Origin: Halorhabdus rudnickae
GTDB taxonomy: Archaea > Halobacteriota > Halobacteria > Halobacteriales > Haloarculaceae
Length of the DNA: 64,000 nucleotides
Assembly (NCBI RefSeq): GCF_900880625.1
Contig: NZ_CAAHFB010000001.1
Location: 620,001 to 684,000 of the forward strand
Direction of reading: 5' to 3'
The notes under the pieces were generated by a model that was not told the DNA's origin, ran no database searches, and worked only from the letters and a program-made list of their open reading frames with translations. Below are positions 17,175 to 24,560 of the stretch, piece by piece. Positions within the stretch are counted from its first letter, which is position 1. Each line of letters opens with the position of its first letter. The position numbers were made by a program, and so were the translations under genes.

Positions 17175-17672
17175 ATGATCTCCCGTCGAACGATCGCGCT
17201 CCTCCTCCTCGGATTGGCGCTCGTGAGTGGCTATGTCCTGTATGATACCGTCTCCGGGCCTTCCCAACCCACACTGACCGTCGAAAATAACGACACGACA
17301 GCGTATCAGGTGTCAGCTTACACCGTTGAGAGCAGAGAGCAAGCGATGTACATGAATTTCGAGGTCACAACCAGAGATGGAGAACAGAGGCTCAAGACCC
17401 TCTCACAGTTAGTCTGGTCGGACAGGGATCTGAACGTGTCGATCGCCGATGATGGCATCCACACACAACAGATCACCGTAGCTCCCGGTGAGAAAAAGAC
17501 GACCACGATTGATGGATGGACGCGTGGGAACGTGACGGTGTATCTCGTCGAAAAGCTTGGCAATAACGAGACGCATGTCTCCACGAAAATCCAGACGTGT
17601 CCCAGAAGGGGCCAGGAACACAGTTTGACCTTCCAGAAAGATGGTACCAGTGGTAGCTCAACGTGTACCTGA
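17175..17672 (+). CDS. Membrane-anchored exported protein of unknown function
   Basis: 165 aa. Residues 5-24 (RRTIALLLLGLALVSGYVLY) form an uncleaved N-terminal anchor or signal peptide. The outside part is Thr-rich beta-strand sequence with NDT/NVT/NET glycosylation sequons and two Cys near the C-terminus (Cys about 142 and 164) that could pair. A TATA-like AATAATATTC at 17137-17146 lies about 30 nt before the ATG. No family recognised. Confidence 0.65.
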   Translation: MISRRTIALLLLGLALVSGYVLYDTVSGPSQPTLTVENNDTTAYQVSAYTVESREQAMYMNFEVTTRDGEQRLKTLSQLVWSDRDLNVSIADDGIHTQQITVAPGEKKTTTIDGWTRGNVTVYLVEKLGNNETHVSTKIQTCPRRGQEHSLTFQKDGTSGSSTCT

Positions 17673-17722
17673 GTGAGACGCTGATAGAATCTGCAATAGA
17701 GGGAGAAACCTCACGGACGCAG

Positions 17723-18580
17723 TTACCGATTCCCGTCCAAGCCTGTATCTTTCGCTTCGATTTGATTGACCGGGGTCGACTCTGTGCCCCGAGAGTCGGC
17801 CGAAAAGATAGTCCCGATGGTGACGGCGTGGATTGGTGCCACGACTGCAGTACTCAGAAATCCGCCGGCTACCGGCACGGTTGCAAGTCCCCAGTAGGCG
17901 AGGCCAATGACGATGATGAGGCCGGCGATAGTCATGGTTTGACCATGTGATCGACGATAGCTCTGCCTGAGTGCCGTCACGAAGCCACTCCCGGTGACCA
18001 GCAACGCCGGAAAGAGGTACAGACGGGTCAAGACGAACAGGACCATCGCCAATAGCACCAGTCCGAACAGGAAATTATTGATATCGACCGAGTAACCGCC
18101 CAGCAACTGCGGGATCGAGGCGATCACAGCCAGTGCGATAAGATACCGACTCAACGCACGGAGACGAGGGTGTCTATTGAGTGCCAGTGCGATCGTCACC
18201 CAGCCGGCGATTCCGACCGCGAGTGGAACGAGGACTTCGAGCCCGGTAGCCCAGAGGAGATACCGTGTCTTGAGATCCGCCAACGCACCAACGTGTCGAA
18301 CCGTTCGGGCAGTCCCCTGGGGAAGCACTGCATATTGGATACTGATCGATTGACTGAGTGCGTCGGTCGATGCCACCGGAATCGGATCGTACTGGCGAAG
18401 CCAGTCGGCGAGTGCGATCAACACACCAACGACGGCAAATGGCGTAGCGAGCGCCGGATCTCGACGAATGCGTCCAAGCGCGGACTTGAGTACGCCCAGC
18501 GTGGACAGATGAGTCGTCTGGGATGAGTGGCTGATCGAAGCATCCGTCTCGCTTCCGTCCACACTTTCAGTAGGTCTCAT
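17723..18580 (-). CDS. Polytopic membrane protein, operon partner of the PQQ-propeller protein
   Basis: 285 aa. A polar N-terminus of about 40 residues is followed by about six hydrophobic spans (for example ATPFAVVGVLIALADW, YLLWATGLEVLVPLAVGIAG, LFGLVLLAMVLFVLTRLYLF). Its ATG overlaps the stop of the upstream propeller gene by 4 bp, so the two are translationally coupled. The layout recalls haloarchaeal DUF7847-type membrane proteins, but this is not certain. Confidence 0.7.
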   Translation of the reverse strand: MRPTESVDGSETDASISHSSQTTHLSTLGVLKSALGRIRRDPALATPFAVVGVLIALADWLRQYDPIPVASTDALSQSISIQYAVLPQGTARTVRHVGALADLKTRYLLWATGLEVLVPLAVGIAGWVTIALALNRHPRLRALSRYLIALAVIASIPQLLGGYSVDINNFLFGLVLLAMVLFVLTRLYLFPALLVTGSGFVTALRQSYRRSHGQTMTIAGLIIVIGLAYWGLATVPVAGGFLSTAVVAPIHAVTIGTIFSADSRGTESTPVNQIEAKDTGLDGNR

Positions 18581-19791
18581 GCTTCCTCCAGTGCGAGAAT
18601 CTGGCTACGATTGGCAAGATACAGGGTGCCATCCCCGACAATCGGTGGCGAGAGGGGGACTTCCGAAGGCTGATACTCGAAGTGCTTCTCACCCGTGGCG
18701 ATGTCGAACGCCTCTAGCGCCCAGAGTGAGTCCACGGCGTAGACGCGATCATCAGCGACGACTGGTGTGGTTTTCCCATCGAACGGCGCTGTCCACCGTG
18801 TCTGGCCGGTTGCCAGTGAGAGCGCATGTAGCGACTCTCGTTCATCGGCAACGAAGATCGTCCCGTTGGCCACTGCTGGCGTGCTGTCGGTCGCATTCCC
18901 GTCGAGGTTGCGTTTCCAGAGGAGTGAGCCATCGGACCGGGCACGCAACTGGACTGATTCGCGCGTCGGAATGACGACGCCCTCGTCTGTCGCCACTGGC
19001 TGTAGCACCATCGTCTCCTCGAGTTCACGGTGCCAGTGTTGGTTACCAGTATCAGCACGGTATGCAGTTGCCTGTTGTGGCCACGCGGTGACGAATACGA
19101 TATCGTCGTCCACTGCGGGTCTATTGTACGTGCCACTGGCGGCTTCGTCTTTGTGATGGGTTCGTTGCCACAGAACCTCCCCATTGTTCGGATCCAGTGC
19201 GACGACCGAGTTCGTTCCAGGTATTGCCGTGTATATCTTCTCGTTCGCAGTGACCGGGGTTGTTGACTCGGCCGGCCCGAAGAAACCGGACGCAGGTGAT
19301 TGTGGCCCTGTCCATCGCTCGCCACCTACTCTCACCTCTGTTACGGGAAGTTCCTGCCCACCATTCGCGTTGAGCCCGTAAGTGCCAGTTGGTCCGGTTA
19401 TGCCGAGTGTCTTGGTCTGATAGATCGATGCCGGCGCGATCGCTGGACTCGAGTGATAGGGCCCCTGGAAGCCGAAGCGTCGCTTCCCAGTCTCGGTATC
19501 GAGTGCAAGCAGTCCATTGCCACCGACATATAGTGTCTTCCCCCGGCGGATAGGTTGGGTACTCCCCCTAAACCAGTCCGGTGCCTGATGTGTCCACGCG
19601 ACTGCAACGTTGTCTTTTGGACCCGATACGTTGGGGTTGTACCCGGTTCCGGGAGGGTCGTACCGCCCCATGGGCCAGTCGGAGGATGATTGACTATCTG
19701 TCTGTTCCTGCGAATCGAGAGACGTGAGGCCAACTGAACCGGTAATTCCTAGGGCGGCTACTCCAAGAAACCGGCGTCGTGAGGGGGACAT
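18577..19791 (-). CDS. Tat-exported PQQ-like beta-propeller protein
   Basis: 404 aa from the ATG at 19791. The Tat signal SPSRRRFLGVAALGITGS is at the N-terminus. The mature part holds repeated propeller blades with the PQQ-repeat pattern (LALDTETGKRRF, VVALDPNNGEVLWQ, AYRADTGNQHW, HALSLATGQTRW, EAFDIATGEKHF). These proteins form eight- or seven-bladed folds. Most haloarchaeal members lack evidence for a bound quinone and may be scaffolds. A TATA-like CAATATTTC near 19829-19837 supports the shorter start over 19896. Confidence 0.85.
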   Translation of the reverse strand: MSPSRRRFLGVAALGITGSVGLTSLDSQEQTDSQSSSDWPMGRYDPPGTGYNPNVSGPKDNVAVAWTHQAPDWFRGSTQPIRRGKTLYVGGNGLLALDTETGKRRFGFQGPYHSSPAIAPASIYQTKTLGITGPTGTYGLNANGGQELPVTEVRVGGERWTGPQSPASGFFGPAESTTPVTANEKIYTAIPGTNSVVALDPNNGEVLWQRTHHKDEAASGTYNRPAVDDDIVFVTAWPQQATAYRADTGNQHWHRELEETMVLQPVATDEGVVIPTRESVQLRARSDGSLLWKRNLDGNATDSTPAVANGTIFVADERESLHALSLATGQTRWTAPFDGKTTPVVADDRVYAVDSLWALEAFDIATGEKHFEYQPSEVPLSPPIVGDGTLYLANRSQILALEEA

Positions 19792-19998
19792 CTGTTGGCC
19801 CGGTTTGCCCCAAGCAGAAATATTGCTATCGGTCTTTTCACCCAACTCAGTTACGGCTGAGGCTACAGGGGATTTATTTGATCGTGCTGATTTCACCCTC
19901 TGTATCTTGGACTGGCCGTTACAACCAGATCCATTCGCACATATGCCACTACGAGCTACACTCTAACACTGTGGCACACGTTCTCTGACACGTTATGT

Positions 19999-20412
19999 CT
20001 ATCCGACACGCTCTTCGAGGATCAACCTCGTCTTCGTCCCCATGACTTCCTCACGTTCGCGTGCCCGCGTGATCAGATCGTTGACCTCACTGGTGTCGGC
20101 ACAGTCGACGATCAACACGACGTCTTCCTCGCCGCTGACCTCCCAGACAAAGTCGACCTCTGCCCACTCGACGAACGCATCCGCAAGGGCATGGTGGTCG
20201 ACATCGACATCGACTTCGATCTCGATCATTGCCTTGACGTTCCCCGTCCGGGTGGCAACGGTAAAGCGTTCGATGACCCCCTCTTCAGTGAGTCGTTCGA
20301 CGCGGTTCCGGACCGTTCCCTCTGAGGTGCCGATCTCGTCGGCGATCTCTGTGTACGGCGTCCGGGCGTCCTGCCGGAGGATGCTCAGAATTTCGCGGTC
20401 CAGATCGTCCAT
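19999..20412 (-). CDS. Lrp/AsnC family transcriptional regulator
   Basis: 137 aa. HTH at residues 2-60 (MDDLDREILSILRQDARTPY, then IADEIGTSEGTVRNRV) and a RAM/AsnC effector domain from about 65 (IEIEVDVDVD, VSGEEDVVLIVDCADTSEVN). It is divergent from carA and shares a 100-bp promoter region containing a perfect palindrome. That context suggests autoregulation and control of carbamoyl-phosphate synthesis in response to an amino acid, possibly Glu/Gln or Arg, as inference. Confidence 0.93.
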   Translation of the reverse strand: MDDLDREILSILRQDARTPYTEIADEIGTSEGTVRNRVERLTEEGVIERFTVATRTGNVKAMIEIEVDVDVDHHALADAFVEWAEVDFVWEVSGEEDVVLIVDCADTSEVNDLITRAREREEVMGTKTRLILEERVG

Positions 20413-20448
20413 CGAGATTGGAGAGTACCGGGGGTCCGTACTTGAGGA

Positions 20449-20463
20449 TTACGAATTTCGTAA
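20449..20463. promoter_or_regulatory. Lrp-type palindromic operator between lrp and carA
   Basis: TTACGAATTTCGTAA is a perfect 7+1+7 palindrome. It lies about 37 nt before the Lrp start and about 50-65 nt before the carA ATG, just upstream of a carA TATA-like element (CGCTTATC, 20481-20488). A second 10-bp palindrome TCCGTACGGA is at 20498-20507, immediately before the carA start. Lrp dimers bind 13-15 bp palindromes of this kind. Confidence 0.65.
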
Positions 20464-20514
20464 CTCTGCTTCGAAAGCAACGCTTATCTGGCGACCTTCC
20501 GTACGGATCTCGTA

Positions 20515-21561
20515 ATGACGGACGCCTACGTGGCCCTGGAGGGCGAGCGCGTCGTCGAGGCACGCGCCCGCTCACCGGGGACGACCCGCGGTGAACTGGT
20601 ATTCACGACCGCCTACACCGGATACGAGGAGAGCCTGACCGATCCCTCCTACGAGGAGCAGATCCTCACCTTCTCCTATCCGCTGATCGGTAACTACGGG
20701 GTCCGAGAGGAACGCTTCGAATCCGATCGCGTCCATCCCCGGGGCGTCGTCGCACGGGAGTTGACCGACGATGTCGCCGAGTGGCTCAAAGAAGAGGGAC
20801 GGCCTGCCGTCGATCACATCGATACGCGCGAACTCGTCACCGAGATCCGCGACGAGGGCGCGATGAAGTGCGGGATCGCGGCCGGCGAGGATGTAACTGA
20901 GGAGGACGCATTGGCTGAACTCCGCCAGTGTAAGCACATGAGCGAGCACACGGACATCGGCAGCCAGGTCAGCGTGAGCGAGCCGACGGTGTACAACGCT
21001 GACGGCGACGGACCCGACGTGGCCCTGATCGACTGCGGGGCGAAGGGTTCGATCCAGCAGTCGCTGGTCGAGCGTGACGCAGTCGTTCACGTCCTGCCCT
21101 ACGACACGACGCCTGCCGAAATCGAGGAACTCGATCCCGACCTCCTCTTTATCTCGAACGGGCCGGGCGATCCCGAGAACTTCGAGGCCGCGGCCGATCT
21201 CGTCGACGAATACGCTGGCGATGTACCCCTGGCAGGCATTTGCCTCGGCCAGCAGGTCGTCGCCAACGCTCTCGGTGGGTCGACCGAGAAGATGGAGTTC
21301 GGCCACCGCGGTGTCAACCAGCCGGTCCGGGACCTCCGGACCGACCAGGTCGTCATGACTACCCAGAACCACGGTTACACGGTCGCCGAACCCGGCGAGG
21401 AGTTGGAGGTCACGCAGATCAACGTCAACGACGACACACCGGAGGGCTTAGAGAACGACGATCTGGACATCATCACCCGTCAGTACCACCCCGAAGCGAA
21501 CCCGGGTCCGAATGACTCGCTGTCGTTTTTCGACGATGTCCTCGAACTCGTCGATGGGTAG
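20515..21561 (+). CDS. carA: Carbamoyl-phosphate synthase small (glutaminase) subunit
   Basis: 348 aa. The N-terminal CPSase_sm_chain domain (AYVALEGERVVEARARSPG onward) is followed by the class I amidotransferase with nucleophile Cys in AGICLGQQVVANALGG and catalytic His/Glu in YHPEANPGP. It hydrolyses glutamine to feed ammonia to CarB for arginine and pyrimidine synthesis. carB is not in this window. The ATG lies about 30 nt after a TATA-like element, consistent with a leaderless mRNA, and the shared upstream palindrome suggests control by the divergent Lrp protein. Confidence 0.97.
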   Translation: MTDAYVALEGERVVEARARSPGTTRGELVFTTAYTGYEESLTDPSYEEQILTFSYPLIGNYGVREERFESDRVHPRGVVARELTDDVAEWLKEEGRPAVDHIDTRELVTEIRDEGAMKCGIAAGEDVTEEDALAELRQCKHMSEHTDIGSQVSVSEPTVYNADGDGPDVALIDCGAKGSIQQSLVERDAVVHVLPYDTTPAEIEELDPDLLFISNGPGDPENFEAAADLVDEYAGDVPLAGICLGQQVVANALGGSTEKMEFGHRGVNQPVRDLRTDQVVMTTQNHGYTVAEPGEELEVTQINVNDDTPEGLENDDLDIITRQYHPEANPGPNDSLSFFDDVLELVDG

Positions 21562-21588
21562 TAGCCCCTGGTGGGCTATCCTCGGTGA

Positions 21589-22248
21589 TCAGGAGTTGTC
21601 ATCGACCGGCTTGCCGCGGTACATGATCGTGTGATCGCTGTCTGAGGCTGCCGTTTCATTGTCCTCAGTCTCACTGTCTCCCGACTGACTGGCCTCCGCG
21701 TCAAGGTTCACTGGTCGTCCTCGGTACATGACGCGGCTCGCCTCGTCGTCCGCGAGCGTTTCGGGGTCGTCCGGTCGGTGATCCCCGATAAACTCGGTCG
21801 TCGCCTCAAGAAGCGGCTCCTCGGTCTTTCGATGAATCCAGAGGTGGTACTGCTGGCGGGGCGTCCGCAGGGCGATCCGGTGGCCGCGAAAGCCCGTACT
21901 GTACTCCGCCTTGGCGACAGCGTCGTGGGGGACCTCGATAACTTCGTCAGCAGACTCCCCGCCGATAAGACAGAGCGTCCGGCGGCCAGTGACGAGGATC
22001 ACCGTCCGTCGCTCGCCGTCCGAGGAGACCGTGTTCCGTTTCGAACCGCGTCCGATCCCTCGCTTTGCGTTCGTGAGAACGTAGGCCGGTGCCTCCGCAT
22101 CCTCCAGATAGGTTACCGGCGGTTCCGCGAGCGGCGTCGCCGTCGAGAAGTGAGCTTCACGGCCCGAGAGTACTGCTGCCGTTACCGAGTCGTCGGGCGC
22201 CATCTCTGCGAGCGTCGCCGCCCTGTCGAGGACTTGCTGGTCGATCAT
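21589..22248 (-). CDS. PH-like domain protein with repeated MYRG(R/K)PV motif
   Basis: 219 aa. The first 155 residues resemble bacterial/archaeal PH-like domains: strands RRTVILVTGRRTLCLIGG, VIEVPHDAVAKAEYSTG, GHRIALRTPRQQYHLWI, ending in an alpha-helix LLEATTEFIGD. The acidic C-terminal third carries two copies of a short motif, VMYRGRPV (about 173-180) and IMYRGKPV (about 208-215), separated by a Ser/Glu-rich linker, reminiscent of the YRG-type DUF4278 motif. No membrane span. Convergent with carA. Function unknown. Confidence 0.6.
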   Translation of the reverse strand: MIDQQVLDRAATLAEMAPDDSVTAAVLSGREAHFSTATPLAEPPVTYLEDAEAPAYVLTNAKRGIGRGSKRNTVSSDGERRTVILVTGRRTLCLIGGESADEVIEVPHDAVAKAEYSTGFRGHRIALRTPRQQYHLWIHRKTEEPLLEATTEFIGDHRPDDPETLADDEASRVMYRGRPVNLDAEASQSGDSETEDNETAASDSDHTIMYRGKPVDDNS

Positions 22249-22413
22249 CTCGCCACCTCGACGGCGCGGCAGGCCTCCATCGGCCCTTGCATGGATGATC
22301 GAAACCCCGTCGTCGGTATGAGTATTACGGACGTGACTGTATTGGCCACCAAAGTGGTCTATTGTGCCTGTTTCCGGTATCCTTCCAAACGATCGGCCAA
22401 AAGTGGACGGGCG

Positions 22414-23301
22414 TCACTTTTCGACGCATCGACGGGGCGCGGACCTCGATGCGCCCGCAGTTTGCATCGCGGGACTGTCGAAGGCCTCACCTGCAGTGCC
22501 CTCTTGGTCTAGCACGATGACGCCCGCGGTACCGTCGGCCTGCCTGCCGAAGGTATCGATCGCCTGTTGGGCTGCATCGTGAGGCGAATAGCCGTCCTCG
22601 AGTAGTTCGACGGCGCGCCTGGCGAGCGCTTCGCGGGCAATGTCCTCACCGGCACCGGTGGCACTCGCCCCGCCTGCCTCGCTCGCGTAGAACCCGGCAC
22701 CGATCTGCGGGACGTCGCCGACCCGACCGGCCAGCGCCGCCCAACGACCACCTGTGGAGGTGCCGGCAACGAGGGCGTCGCCGTCGGTCGCCACTGCCCC
22801 CACGGTGTCGTGTCCGCCGAAGTGCTCATCGAGCCACTCGAGTTGCTCTGTCACCGTCGAACCCGGCGACACTGCGTCCCGCCAACGCTGGCGCGTCCGG
22901 TCACTCCAGCAATCGAGGTCGGTCTCGATGCTGTGGGCGGCGGCGAACTCCACCGCCGGATCGCCAGCCAGCGTCACGTGTGGCGTCTCCTCGAGGACGG
23001 CCCGGGCGGCGTCGATCGCGTGGACGACACCGTCGAGCCCCGCGACGGCCCCGCACTGTCGATCGTCGGTCATGATTCCAGCGTCCGTTCGGATCCGGCC
23101 GTCGCTCTGGACGGCACTCCCGACGCCCGCGTTGAACGCCGGATCGCTCTCGAGGACACGGATCGTCTCACAGACGGCGTCCATCGGGGTGTCGACTCGC
23201 AAGCCGGCGTCGACGGCTGCGTCAAGACGCCGCTGCCGTCGGCGTGGGTGCTCCGGCGACGAGCCGGCCCCACCGTGTGCGATCAACTGCACGCGGGTCA
23301 C
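22414..23301 (-). CDS. Isoaspartyl peptidase / L-asparaginase family (Ntn-hydrolase, T2)
   Basis: 295 aa. The N-terminal IAHGGAGSSPE and the cleavage/active-site segment GGHDTVGAVATD (Thr of DTVG becomes the N-terminal nucleophile after autocleavage) define the plant-type asparaginase family. STGGRWAALAGRVGDVPQIGAGFYA provides the substrate-binding Arg and Gly loops. It hydrolyses asparagine or beta-aspartyl peptides formed by protein ageing. Its ATG overlaps the UPF0179 stop by 4 bp, so they form an operon. Confidence 0.93.
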   Translation of the reverse strand: MTRVQLIAHGGAGSSPEHPRRRQRRLDAAVDAGLRVDTPMDAVCETIRVLESDPAFNAGVGSAVQSDGRIRTDAGIMTDDRQCGAVAGLDGVVHAIDAARAVLEETPHVTLAGDPAVEFAAAHSIETDLDCWSDRTRQRWRDAVSPGSTVTEQLEWLDEHFGGHDTVGAVATDGDALVAGTSTGGRWAALAGRVGDVPQIGAGFYASEAGGASATGAGEDIAREALARRAVELLEDGYSPHDAAQQAIDTFGRQADGTAGVIVLDQEGTAGEAFDSPAMQTAGASRSAPRRCVEK

Positions 23302-23747
23302 TCCTCGGGGGGCGCGAGTTCGACTTGCGTGAGATCACGATCGAGCATGCAGTAGTCGTGTGGCGGCTCGCCGACGACGCTGTCGATTCGGTAGGTCGTC
23401 TCGAAGTCGGCGCCGGCAGGCTCACAGAGTTCGTGGCTCGGGCATTCCTCGTGTGGGCACGGCCCTTCGAGTTCGACCTTGCTGCCGGCGTACGCGCTCT
23501 GGGCTGGGACGTTGGCCCGGATCGGGGCGGGTTCGACCTCGACAGCAGTGACACCCACGTCGTGGACGGCACAATCGAGAGTGCTGGCGTTCTCCCGCAC
23601 TGACGTGACACGATAGCGTCGACCGACGTCCAGGTTGAGACACTGCTCACGGTACGGACAGCCTTCGCAAGCGGCGGATTCACCACCATAGACGAATTCG
23701 ACGCCCGACTCGGCGAGACGGGTTCCCAGAAGCGTGATCTGACTCAT
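23298..23747 (-). CDS. UPF0179 family cysteine-rich protein
   Basis: 149 aa. Two Cys clusters, CEGCPYREQCLNL (about 28-40) and CPHEECPSHELC (about 97-108), plus a later single Cys suggest a metal or Fe-S site. The opening MSQITLLGTRLAESGVEFVY and overall length agree with the archaeal UPF0179 family. A TATA-like CTTAATCG at about 23775-23782 on the minus strand suggests a leaderless transcript covering this gene and the asparaginase. Biochemical role unknown. Confidence 0.88.
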   Translation of the reverse strand: MSQITLLGTRLAESGVEFVYGGESAACEGCPYREQCLNLDVGRRYRVTSVRENASTLDCAVHDVGVTAVEVEPAPIRANVPAQSAYAGSKVELEGPCPHEECPSHELCEPAGADFETTYRIDSVVGEPPHDYCMLDRDLTQVELAPPEE

Positions 23748-23773
23748 TGCAGCGAATTACGTCGTCGCGCCGA

Positions 23774-24220
23774 TTAAGTCTCCCGACCGGTCAGTACGTC
23801 TAGACGGTCGAGGTACGACTCGCGAGGCTGCTGGTAGAGATCTCGGTAGTCGACGTCCCCGCCCGCGAACGCTTCGGCGAGGGCGACAGCACCTGCCTCG
23901 GCCCCCGCACGATCCGCGAACTCCCGACTCGGCCCCTCGATCTCCGGCTCTAAGTACAGTTTCGCGATCCACGGTTCGTCGGGATCGGGATTTGATCGGC
24001 CCGGACGGCGATCTCGATGACCCCGAGTCACGTACAGCGTCGGGAGGCAGGGGGCCGGGAACGCTTCCGTGTCGAAGACATCCGGCCGATACACGAGGAC
24101 GAGACTCGTCGGCTCCTCGTTCCAGACCACCCATCCCTCGGGTAGCGTATCGAGCGTCACAGTCGTCCATGGCCGTCCGCTCGCTTGAGTCTCCCGGTCG
24201 TGTATTCGACACCTTGCCAC
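23774..24220 (-). CDS. DUF5820-like haloarchaeal protein
   Basis: 148 aa from a GTG start. Core LPEGWVVWNEEPTSLVLVYRPDVFDTEAFPAPCLPTLYVTRG with PWIAKLYLEPEIE resembles the haloarchaeal DUF5820 family as I recall it. A TATA element CTTATAAAT (24250-24257, read on the minus strand) is about 34 nt before the GTG, supporting this start. It is upstream of UPF0179 in the same direction. Function unknown. Confidence 0.7.
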   Translation of the reverse strand: MARCRIHDRETQASGRPWTTVTLDTLPEGWVVWNEEPTSLVLVYRPDVFDTEAFPAPCLPTLYVTRGHRDRRPGRSNPDPDEPWIAKLYLEPEIEGPSREFADRAGAEAGAVALAEAFAGGDVDYRDLYQQPRESYLDRLDVLTGRET

Positions 24221-24451
24221 GGGCGAAACTGGACGGATATGGGAGAGTACTTATAAATGGCATTTCAATTCGATTCTGTGACTCGCTCGACCGGAACGAA
24301 TCGAGTGTTACGAAGGTCTAACGGCCTTTTCGTATTGGGCATGCCCTGCGTCAGCCAAACGCTTAACTGATTGTAGGACCCAAACAATATACTATCGGTG
24401 GTTTCCTTCCATCGGCACTCCGTCGGCAGGAGTTCCCCACGGACGGGCTAA

Positions 24452-24471
24452 TGGTATGTATTCTCATACCA
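24452..24471. promoter_or_regulatory. Inverted repeat in the leader/promoter of the prkA operon
   Basis: TGGTATG-tattct-CATACCA has perfect 7-bp arms around a 6-base spacer, about 90 nt before the prkA start. It lies in a 340-bp gene-free stretch (24221-24560) that also holds the minus-strand TATA of the DUF5820-like gene and a TATA-like AATATACTAT near 24388. It could be an operator or an RNA hairpin in a long leader. Nothing else is recognisable in the gap. Confidence 0.5.
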
Positions 24472-24560
24472 GGTCCGGGAGAGTGACCATCGGTCGTCAG
24501 CACCGTCAGACGGGGCGACGCCTGTCGCGTGGAGAAACGTGGCAATCCCATCGTGATAGC

